From Thermomicrobiales bacterium (GTDB lineage Bacteria > Chloroflexota > Chloroflexia > Thermomicrobiales > CFX8), in NCBI GenBank assembly GCA_037045155.1, contig JBAOIG010000002.1, positions 310,001-374,000 on the forward strand: DNA of 64,000 bases, in the 5' to 3' direction. The notes under the pieces are model-generated. The model worked only from the letters and a program-made list of their open reading frames with translations, was not told the DNA's origin and ran no database searches. Made by a program: the position numbers and the translations under genes. Below are positions 48,099 to 54,280 of this stretch, one piece after another; positions within the stretch are counted from its first letter, which is position 1, and every line of letters begins with the position of its first letter.

Positions 48099-48139
48099 CC
48101 GGCCTGGCGCTGGCTTGTGCAGGGCCGGCGCCAGACCGG
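48099..48139 (+). terminator. Hairpin terminator after the M14-type gene
   Basis: CCGGCCTGGCGCTGG pairs with CCGGCGCCAGACCGG (13 of 15 positions) over an 11-base loop. The rest of the gap to 48,423 shows no gene. Confidence 0.6.
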
Positions 48140-48423
48140 GGGATGGAGGTGAGGCGGGGCGGCGTGGTCGCGCCGTCCGTTCTGTGGATGGTTCGCGGGA
48201 GGCGGGGGAGACTCCCGCGCGACGACCAGTTCCGTATCCGCGGCGCTCTCGGAGCGTTATCGCGCTCCGACGGAGCCATGCGCCAGCGGGGTTCGGGTCA
48301 TCGCTCCCGGTCGGAACCGGGTATGCTCATATACTAGACAGATGTCCGAACGAGGACATCCGCACTGGGGACAGGTTGGCGTATCCAGCCGGACGGTTTT
48401 GACCCTGTCCTGATGGACAGGTC

Positions 48424-48831
48424 ATGACGGTGCTGCGTGAAGGGGACGATCTCGTGCTGATCTTTGACCGGCTCGTGCTGGACGTCGCGCAGCTGGACCG
48501 CGCGATCGCCTTTTACACTCAGGCACTCGATTTCGAGATCGTCACGACCGCCGACTGGCTGGGCCATCGCACGGTGTTGCTGCAGCTCGGCGCGCTCCAT
48601 CTGCTGCTGCTGGAGCAGCCGAACAGCGCCAATCCATTGAACCTGCCGAAGTCCGGGCCGGTGATGGCCCTGTCCGATACCCAGATCGACGATCGTTACC
48701 AGTTGCTCGGGCGGGCCGGAGTTGAGATCCTCGCCCCGATCGCGGAATCTCCCTGGGGCGGGCGCTCGTTTCTCGTGCGCGATCCCGACGACTACCTGAT
48801 CGTGATCCAGGAGCCGACCGGCGAGCGCTAG
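48424..48831 (+). CDS. Glyoxalase/VOC-domain protein
   Basis: A 135-residue vicinal-oxygen-chelate protein with the two beta-alpha-beta repeats: DRAIAFYTQALDFEIVT at the front and WGGRSFLVRDPDDYLIVIQ at the end, the latter with the acid ligand region. The substrate is unknown. Its end overlaps the convergent DUF5317 gene by 4 bases. Confidence 0.8.
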   Translation: MTVLREGDDLVLIFDRLVLDVAQLDRAIAFYTQALDFEIVTTADWLGHRTVLLQLGALHLLLLEQPNSANPLNLPKSGPVMALSDTQIDDRYQLLGRAGVEILAPIAESPWGGRSFLVRDPDDYLIVIQEPTGER

Positions 48832-49427
48832 CCCCCCTCGCTATTCGTTGCGGCTGCTTCGGCCGGCAAGTGCATCACCCGCAGAACCGCCAGCGCCGCG
48901 CCGAGGGCCAGCAACAGGTCGCCGATCGAGATAACGTTCGCCAGCGGCACCCCTTCGGGGATGGCGATGACATCGCCGAGGAACAGCAGGCGGGTGTCGT
49001 CGTCGGCGATCGTGCTGTTGGTGAGCAGCCAGTCGTCACCCGGCGCCTGCGCTTCGGACCGTTCGACTGCTTCCAGCTTGCCGGCGCGAGCCAGCGCTGC
49101 CTCGGTCGATGGCATGTAGCCGCCGTTGGCGATGATCACCAGCGCGTTCAGCGCAGCGCCGGCCGCCATGATCTTCATCCCCGGGATATGCAGGTTCAGC
49201 AGAATCGCGCCGAGGCTGGCCAGGACACTGGCGATGTAGATCAGCGAGCCGTACTCGTGGATGAAGTCGCGCGCGCCCAACAGCGGGGTGAAGATGAGAA
49301 CCTGGACGACGGCTGCGCCGACGAAGAGCGGCAGGGCGCGAAAGCGCGCCTGGTTGGCGTGGGCCAGCGATCCGCCGGTCAGGTAGCCGGCAACCAGCGC
49401 CAGCAGAATGGCTACGAGGAGGACCAC
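48828..49427 (-). CDS. DUF5317 membrane protein
   Basis: A 199-residue protein with about five hydrophobic segments and a soluble loop near residues 110-150 (EAVERSEAQAPGDDW). Motifs such as IANGGYMPST and LLFLGDVIAIPEGVPLANV mark the DUF5317 family. GTG 49427 lies inside the end of the HD-GYP gene (16-base overlap), so the two are co-translated. Its function is unknown. As the last gene of the peptide/HD-GYP block it may help peptide handling or signalling; this is inference. Confidence 0.82.
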   Translation of the reverse strand: MVLLVAILLALVAGYLTGGSLAHANQARFRALPLFVGAAVVQVLIFTPLLGARDFIHEYGSLIYIASVLASLGAILLNLHIPGMKIMAAGAALNALVIIANGGYMPSTEAALARAGKLEAVERSEAQAPGDDWLLTNSTIADDDTRLLFLGDVIAIPEGVPLANVISIGDLLLALGAALAVLRVMHLPAEAAATNSEGG

Positions 49428-50737
49428 GATGCGGCCGATACCGGCTCTTTCGCCGTCTGATCTTCACTGCCGATGCTGCGGATCTTCGACCACTCGTCGA
49501 CGATTTGCAGGAAGCTGGCGACGACCTGTGGGTCGAACTGGGTCAGCGCGCCGCTGCGGATCTCGTCCACGGCAATCTGCCGGGAGAGGCCCGGGCGATA
49601 TGGGCGCGAAGTCGTCATTGCGTCGTAGGTGTCGGCGACAGCGATGATCCGGGCGGCCAGCGGGATGCTGGCGCCGACGAGCCCATCGGGATACCCCTTG
49701 CCGTCCCAGCGCTCGTGATGCGAGCGGACGATCCCCGTCTCGTGGCGGAACTGGCGGTAGGGGCTCAGGAGCTGCTCGCTGATGATCGGATGCCCCTTCA
49801 TCACCGCCCACTCCTCGTCGGTCAGCCGGCCGGCCTTGTTGAGGACGTCGTCTCCGATCCCGATCTTGCCGATATCGTGGACGCGCGCGGCGATCCGCAA
49901 TCGCTCGATGTCGCGCTCGTTCATCCCGTAGACCTCAGCGATCCGCACCGACAGCTCGGTCACCCGAAGCGAGTGGTCAGCAGTGTACGGGTCTCGCCGG
50001 TCGATCGCGTCGGCCATCGCGATCATCGCGTCCTGTGTCTGCCGCTGCAGCCGGCGGATCATCTCGAAGGCGATGTAGGTTGTGACGGCCGGGATGGTCA
50101 GCAGCGGGATCAGCACCGGGGTGGTCGTCCAGACGACGGCGACGAGAACGCCGACGACCTCGAGACAAATGAATGGCAGCGTCACCGGCACGTCGTTCGT
50201 TAGCCAGATGTGCTTCACCGAGCGGTTGCCGATCAGCGCCAGGGTGATATCGGTCAACAGGACGTTGATAGCGTAAAAGGCGGCGATCATCAGCGTGACG
50301 ACCAGCAGTGTCCACGGCGAGGTGGGCGCCTGGTCTACGGCGATGTTGCCGAACGCCAGATACCAGATGAGCCCGGTCAGCCCGAAGGTGAGCGCGAAAT
50401 TCGAAGCGTTGAACAACATAGTGAGCAACTGTTTGCCGTGGCGAATATCGGCAATCAGGACGGTGATAACTCCCACGATCGCGGCGAGCGGGAACGGCAG
50501 CATGAACACCATCGCCATATAGGTAACGGTCGAGAAGCTCGTGTCGCCGCCGATCAGGAGCGGGAAGTCGATGAATTCGAGCGCCAGGCTCAGCGTCCCG
50601 AGGATTACCGCGATGAGGATGACGGACCTGGTGATGTCGACATCGATGGTCGCCAGGGAAATGGCGATGAGCGCGCTAGCTGCAACAGTCAGCGAGAGGA
50701 TGAAGAGGGTTGCGCTGAGGGGGAAGTCTCTGCGCAC
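49412..50737 (-). CDS. Membrane HD-GYP domain protein (c-di-GMP phosphodiesterase)
   Basis: A 441-residue protein. Residues 8-228 form a polytopic membrane domain with about eight helices; this MASE-like region is the likely sensor. The HD-GYP domain follows, with DPYTADHSLRV, the catalytic HD in ARVHDIGKIG (about residues 285-292) and HERWDGKGYPDG (341-352). Such enzymes hydrolyse c-di-GMP. It starts at GTG 50737 after CGGAG. It lies downstream of the peptide array on the same strand, with DUF5317 overlapping its end. The membrane domain is a candidate receptor for the array peptides. Confidence 0.9.
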   Translation of the reverse strand: MRRDFPLSATLFILSLTVAASALIAISLATIDVDITRSVILIAVILGTLSLALEFIDFPLLIGGDTSFSTVTYMAMVFMLPFPLAAIVGVITVLIADIRHGKQLLTMLFNASNFALTFGLTGLIWYLAFGNIAVDQAPTSPWTLLVVTLMIAAFYAINVLLTDITLALIGNRSVKHIWLTNDVPVTLPFICLEVVGVLVAVVWTTTPVLIPLLTIPAVTTYIAFEMIRRLQRQTQDAMIAMADAIDRRDPYTADHSLRVTELSVRIAEVYGMNERDIERLRIAARVHDIGKIGIGDDVLNKAGRLTDEEWAVMKGHPIISEQLLSPYRQFRHETGIVRSHHERWDGKGYPDGLVGASIPLAARIIAVADTYDAMTTSRPYRPGLSRQIAVDEIRSGALTQFDPQVVASFLQIVDEWSKIRSIGSEDQTAKEPVSAASWSSS

Positions 50738-50851
50738 CAGGCGCTCCGTTCCACGCCGGAATCGTGGCCATTACCGATCAACAATCCCGGACACAGATGC
50801 CCGGCCGGTTTTGTTATCGGCGGACGCGGAGCCCGATACGCCACGATGGCC

Positions 50852-50879
50852 TGAATAGTACACCCTCGGACATAGTCAA
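50852..50879 (-). promoter_or_regulatory. Possible promoter of the HD-GYP gene
   Basis: On the minus strand TTGACT (50879-50874), a 16-base spacer and TATTCA (50857-50852) lie in the 224-base gap between the last peptide gene and the HD-GYP start. The match is moderate. Confidence 0.35.
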
Positions 50880-50961
50880 GTCATGCAGTCGATCAAGTAT
50901 CTGTCGCTGCGATGACGGGGTGCAGCTATCTCGGCATACGACGCCGGAGATACCCACGACG

Positions 50962-51060
50962 CTAGAACAGCTTGTGGGGAGCGCCGGATGCGACGACGAG
51001 TGAGAGGAGGCCGGCGAGCCAGAAGACGGTTGGGCCGACGCGGAGGCTGAGCTTCTTCAT
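50962..51060 (-). CDS. Array peptide 8, 32 residues (short type)
   Basis: The last unit, nearest to the HD-GYP gene. Same protein as units 5-7, ending GAPHKLF. A synonymous TCA serine codon in the LLSLV segment sets it apart from the others. Confidence 0.8.
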   Translation of the reverse strand: MKKLSLRVGPTVFWLAGLLSLVVASGAPHKLF

Positions 51061-51101
51061 GATGAGGTCCCTTTCCAAAGATGCGCTGAGCGCGTTACGA
51101 A

Positions 51102-51200
51102 CTAGAACAGCTTGTGGGGAGCGCCGGATGCGACGACGAGGGAGAGGAGGCCGGCGAGCCAGAAGACGGTTGGGCCGACGCGGAGGCTGAGCTTCTTCAT
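51102..51200 (-). CDS. Array peptide 7, 32 residues (short type)
   Basis: Identical protein to units 5, 6 and 8; its coding sequence is identical to unit 6, so this is a very recent duplication. It ends GAPHKLF then TAG. Confidence 0.8.
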   Translation of the reverse strand: MKKLSLRVGPTVFWLAGLLSLVVASGAPHKLF

Positions 51201-51241
51201 GATGAGGTCCCTTTCCAAAGATGCGCTGAGCGCGTTACGAA

Positions 51242-51340
51242 CTAGAACAGCTTGTGGGGAGCGCCGGATGCGACGACGAGGGAGAGGAGGCCGGCGAGCC
51301 AGAAGACGGTTGGGCCGACGCGGAGGCTGAGCTTCTTCAT
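51242..51340 (-). CDS. Array peptide 6, 32 residues (short type)
   Basis: Identical protein to units 5, 7 and 8. The spacer to the next unit reads CCAAAGATGCGCTGAGCGCG on the plus strand and is shared with units 7 and 8. Confidence 0.8.
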   Translation of the reverse strand: MKKLSLRVGPTVFWLAGLLSLVVASGAPHKLF

Positions 51341-51381
51341 GATGAGGTCCCTTTCCAAAGATGCGCTGAGCGCGTTACGAA

Positions 51382-51480
51382 CTAGAACAGCTTGTGGGGT
51401 GCGCCGGACGCGACGACGAGGGAGAGGAGGCCGGCGAGCCAGAAGACGGTTGGGCCAACGCGGAGGCTGAGCTTCTTCAT
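51382..51480 (-). CDS. Array peptide 5, 32 residues (short type, hybrid junction)
   Basis: The first short-type unit. Its 5' side has the long-type spacer (CAGGCGGGCGCTGAGCGC) and its coding part shares the synonymous GTT and GCG codons with unit 4, but its 3' end is short-type (HKLF). It therefore marks the recombination or deletion point between the two unit types. Confidence 0.8.
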   Translation of the reverse strand: MKKLSLRVGPTVFWLAGLLSLVVASGAPHKLF

Positions 51481-51518
51481 GATGAGGTCCCTTTCCAGGC
51501 GGGCGCTGAGCGCTCCTG

Positions 51519-51638
51519 CTAGAAGAACAGGCTGCCGAAAGAATCGAGCTTGTGGGGAGCGCCGGACGCGACGACGAGGGAGAGGAGGCCGGCGAGCCAG
51601 AAGACGGTTGGGCCAACGCGGAGGCTGAGCTTCTTCAT
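51519..51638 (-). CDS. Array peptide 4, 39 residues (long type)
   Basis: Long-type peptide ending GAPHKLDSFGSLFF. It carries the GTT valine and GCG alanine synonymous codons that are also in unit 5. Confidence 0.8.
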   Translation of the reverse strand: MKKLSLRVGPTVFWLAGLLSLVVASGAPHKLDSFGSLFF

Positions 51639-51676
51639 GATGAGGTCCCTTTCCAGGCGGGCGCTGAGCGCTCCTG

Positions 51677-51796
51677 CTAGAAGAACAGGCTGCCGAAAGA
51701 ATCGAGCTTGTGGGGAGCGCCGGACGCGACGACGAGGGAGAGGAGGCCGGCGAGCCAGAAGACGGTTGGGCCGACGCGGAGGCTGAGCTTCTTCAT
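51677..51796 (-). CDS. Array peptide 3, 39 residues (long type)
   Basis: Long-type peptide, same protein as units 1, 2 and 4. It carries GCG in the VVASG segment but GTC for the early valine, so it is intermediate between units 2 and 4. Confidence 0.8.
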   Translation of the reverse strand: MKKLSLRVGPTVFWLAGLLSLVVASGAPHKLDSFGSLFF

Positions 51797-51834
51797 GATG
51801 AGGTCCCTTTCCAAGCGGGCGCTGAGCGCTCCTG

Positions 51835-51954
51835 CTAGAAGAACAGGCTGCCGAAAGAATCGAGCTTGTGGGGTGCGCCGGATGCGACGACGAGGGAGAG
51901 GAGGCCGGCGAGCCAGAAGACGGTTGGGCCGACGCGGAGGCTGAGCTTCTTCAT
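51835..51954 (-). CDS. Array peptide 2, 39 residues (long type)
   Basis: Identical coding sequence to unit 1. The stop TAG is followed by the spacer leading to unit 3. Confidence 0.8.
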   Translation of the reverse strand: MKKLSLRVGPTVFWLAGLLSLVVASGAPHKLDSFGSLFF

Positions 51955-51992
51955 GATGAGGTCCCTTTCCAAGCGGGCGCTGAGCGCTCCTG

Positions 51993-52112
51993 CTAGAAGA
52001 ACAGGCTGCCGAAAGAATCGAGCTTGTGGGGTGCGCCGGATGCGACGACGAGGGAGAGGAGGCCGGCGAGCCAGAAGACGGTTGGGCCGACGCGGAGGCT
52101 GAGCTTCTTCAT
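51993..52112 (-). CDS. Array peptide 1, 39 residues (long type)
   Basis: The first of eight copies. The peptide begins MKKLSLRVGPTV, has a hydrophobic core FWLAGLLSLVV, a small-residue stretch ASGA that fits a signal-peptidase I site, and the tail APHKLDSFGSLFF. Cleavage would release a short C-terminal peptide; without cleavage it would be a one-helix membrane peptide. GGAAAGGGACCTC precedes ATG 52112. The frame is open upstream to ATG 52322, but the repeat unit and ribosome site support the short start. Possible roles are a pheromone precursor or a small hydrophobic toxin. Confidence 0.82.
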   Translation of the reverse strand: MKKLSLRVGPTVFWLAGLLSLVVASGAPHKLDSFGSLFF

Positions 52113-52180
52113 GATGAGGTCCCTTTCCATGGTGCGATTCCGCCAATATGACAATCGTGCCGGATCACCGATCTCACAAC

Positions 52181-52270
52181 TTATGTGATGCGTTGGAAAC
52201 ATCCTTGAATGGCAACCACCCGGCGACCCGACGCATCGTTGGTCATGTGCAGGCGGCGCGTTTTCTTCAT
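52181..52270 (-). CDS. 29-residue peptide gene heading the array
   Basis: A strong site, AAAGGAG, lies 5 bases before ATG 52270. The peptide starts MKKTRRLHMTNDASGRR and ends GCFQRIT then TAA. It shares the MKK opening with the array peptides but has no hydrophobic core. It lies 68 bases upstream of array unit 1 on the same strand. It may be a regulatory leader peptide, a distinct signal or a diverged unit. Confidence 0.65.
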   Translation of the reverse strand: MKKTRRLHMTNDASGRRVVAIQGCFQRIT

Positions 52271-52715
52271 CCGATCTCCTTTCAAGTTGTGGTATGATTT
52301 CGTTTGTTGAATAACGTTTCATGCGTAAGGGTGGCGCGTAGCCGATCAGGAGTTAAGAAGCAGCGGCGACAAACAGGTCGGCCAGAGCCAGGCAGTGCGA
52401 GCCGGGATATGATGTGTCGCTTGGCTGTGTCCTCCTAATCTGAATAAATTGTCATCAAACACCCCCGCGTTTAATACGGTAACAGAACCGCGACCGAAGA
52501 TCAATCGGTTGCGCGTTTCTGTGTCCGGACGCATGGTATTCACTGGCCAGAACTCGGCTGCCATGCGGCCAGTCGGTGGACATCGTCTTTCGCCTGCCGC
52601 GTTGCCCGCTCGATCCAGATTCTGGTGCGTGACACTGGGTGGGTACTATTTGGGCGGTATACCGGAGCAATGCCCCGGTTGGAGTGTTGAATTGCTACCG
52701 GGAGGGTGACGATAG
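52271..52715. other. AT-richer gap upstream of the peptide array
   Basis: This 445-base stretch has no convincing protein gene. It presumably holds the array promoter (minus strand) and that of the small membrane protein (plus strand). On the minus strand an AGGAGG site (52,436-52,431) has no start codon at usable distance, which may be a relic of a lost peptide unit. No clear -35/-10 pair was found. Confidence 0.4.
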
Positions 52716-52829
52716 ATGGTTGCCTGGATGTATATCGTTATTGTCGGGATGTTCGTGCTGGCTGCTGCCGGCACGGTCTGGATCACGCTCTGGACGATCA
52801 AGCGCAGCGGCGGTTACCGCCGATCTGAG
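52716..52829 (+). CDS. 37-residue single-helix membrane protein
   Basis: GGGAGGGTGA lies 6 bases before ATG 52716. The peptide begins MVAWMYIVIVGMFVLAAAG, spans the membrane once through residue 28, and ends with a basic tail (IKAQRRLPPI). It is divergent from the peptide array and lies upstream of the TPR gene. The function is unknown. Confidence 0.55.
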
Positions 52830-52874
52830 CCGCCCGATCAGAAGCACAAGCCGGAATAGCCGCTGGCTTGCTCG

Positions 52875-53621
52875 ATGATTGACCCGGACTTGTTGCTGCC
52901 CGACGAGGTGGGACGGGCACGGGTGGCCCTGGCGGCTGGAGATCTCGATCGCGCGGCCGCCGTCTGTGCCGGCCTACTGACGCGGTTCCCCGGGTATGCC
53001 GCTGCCTGGCGGCTCCTCGGCGACGCCGAGCGAGGGCGCGGGGATGCCCGCGCCGCCGGCCGCGCCTATGCAGCGGCGCTGGCCCGAGACCCGCGCCTCC
53101 CCGAGGCGTGGCTTGGCTACGGGCTGCTGGCTGAGGAGCGCGGCCGGCTCGACGATGCACTCGCCTATTGCCAGGTTGCCTGGGAGCAGGCCCCTGAGCG
53201 GGCAGATCTTCGTAGCGCTCTCGAGCGGTTGGCCGGCCTGCGGTTTGGGATTGGCGGCGCGCTGGAGCTGTCTCGCCCGGCGCTGGCCGTGATTCATCTG
53301 CGGGCCGGACGGCGCGAACGCGCCGCCAGCGAGTACACCGCGGCGCTGACCGCATTGCCGGATCGGCTCGATCTCCACCTTGGGCTGGCTGAATCTCTCT
53401 GGGGATTGGGCCACGACGATGATGCGGAGGCAATCTGCGTGTCTGTCCTGGCGACGCACCCGGAGGTGGCGCTGGCGCTGCTGATCCTCGCCGAGATCGA
53501 GCGCGGTCGCGGGGCCAGCGTGCTGACGGACGATCTCAGACGACGGTTGCTTGCGTCCGACCCGGACGGCGCGCTTGCCGGGGCCGCCGTCGCGGCGCAC
53601 TCGCGCGTTACGTCCAGTTGA
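52875..53621 (+). CDS. Tetratricopeptide-repeat protein
   Basis: A 248-residue soluble protein built from about six TPR units (AGDLDRAAAVCAGLLTRFPG, DARAAGRAYAAALARDP, GRLDDALAYCQVAWEQAPE, GRRERAASEYTAALTALPD). These give a protein-binding scaffold. No enzymatic domain is attached. It is probably co-transcribed with ndk, 140 bases downstream. Confidence 0.82.
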   Translation: MIDPDLLLPDEVGRARVALAAGDLDRAAAVCAGLLTRFPGYAAAWRLLGDAERGRGDARAAGRAYAAALARDPRLPEAWLGYGLLAEERGRLDDALAYCQVAWEQAPERADLRSALERLAGLRFGIGGALELSRPALAVIHLRAGRRERAASEYTAALTALPDRLDLHLGLAESLWGLGHDDDAEAICVSVLATHPEVALALLILAEIERGRGASVLTDDLRRRLLASDPDGALAGAAVAAHSRVTSS

Positions 53622-53763
53622 CCCGGATCGGATCGGGCGTCCGCCAGAATGGAACGACGCGCGGGGCGGGAAAATGGGTGTGATACGCTTCTCCGCTGGT
53701 CGCGGGGGCCAGTCTGTGCCGCCCGCCTGGCGGAGTCGAAGCAATGGATACGGGGGCAGACGG

Positions 53764-54222
53764 GTGGCAGTCGAACGGACGTTGATCATTCTCAAGCCAG
53801 ACGCGGTGCAGCGCGGGCTCATCGGCGATCTGCTGGGTCGATTGGAACGGCGGGGCCTGAAGTTCGTGGCGCTCAAGCTGATGCAGATCTCGCCGGAGCT
53901 GGCCGAGCAGCACTACGGCGTCCACAAGGGCAAGCCGTTCTATGCCGGCCTGGTTGAGTACATCACCTCTGGCCCGGTCGTCGTTGGTGTCGTCGAGGGG
54001 CCGTCGGCGATTGACGCGGTCAGCAACCTCGTCGGCGCGACCAATCCGGTCAACGCCGCGCCCGGCACAATTCGGGCTGACTACGCGATCACGATCGGTC
54101 GCAACCTGATCCATCGCTCGGACGGTGTGGAGACTGCCGCCCACGAGGTTTCTCTGTTCTTCACCAACGATGAAGTCATCTCATGGGGCCGCGACACCGA
54201 CCGCTGGATCGTCGAAGAGTAG
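53764..54222 (+). CDS. ndk: Nucleoside-diphosphate kinase
   Basis: A 152-residue cytoplasmic kinase that balances nucleoside triphosphates. Landmarks are RTLIILKPDAVQRGLIG, GPVVVGVVEG, the phospho-histidine motif GRNLIHRSDGVE, and the closing WGRDTDRWIVEE. GTG 53764 matches the usual N terminus. Confidence 0.93.
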   Translation: MAVERTLIILKPDAVQRGLIGDLLGRLERRGLKFVALKLMQISPELAEQHYGVHKGKPFYAGLVEYITSGPVVVGVVEGPSAIDAVSNLVGATNPVNAAPGTIRADYAITIGRNLIHRSDGVETAAHEVSLFFTNDEVISWGRDTDRWIVEE

Positions 54223-54250
54223 CTTTTCCCGAATCTTGGCCGAATCTCCG

Positions 54251-54280
54251 ATGCCCCGCTAGCTCAGGCCGGCGGGGCAT
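54251..54280. terminator. Hairpin between ndk and the DUF885 gene
   Basis: ATGCCCCGC and GCGGGGCAT enclose a 12-base loop. The right arm overlaps the end of the convergent DUF885 gene. Confidence 0.6.

Larger units (their letters stand above)
50962..52112 (-). repeat. Tandem array of eight small-peptide genes
   Basis: Eight head-to-tail units on the minus strand have a period of 158 bases for the upstream five starts and 140 bases for the downstream three. Each unit holds a ribosome site region (GGAAAGGGACCTCATC), one peptide gene and a spacer with the palindrome GCGCTGAGCGC. Within the shared 31 codons the units differ at only four sites, all third-codon and synonymous. Copies are thus kept alike at protein level. 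Plus-strand open frames here are shadows. Confidence 0.9.

Noticed and set aside
50972..52102. Plus-strand open frames of 72-78 codons repeated across the peptide array
   Set aside because: They are antisense to the peptide genes. The minus-strand frames have ribosome sites, plausible signal-peptide character and purely synonymous variation; the plus-strand frames are Arg-rich shadows that overlap the next unit.
50962..52112. CRISPR array
   Set aside because: The repeats are 140-158 bases with no short variable spacers and no cas genes; each unit is a gene.
51993..52322. A 109-codon frame extending array unit 1 upstream to ATG 52322
   Set aside because: The extension runs through the 29-residue peptide gene in another frame, is not repeated in other units and has no ribosome site; the repeated unit starts at MKK.
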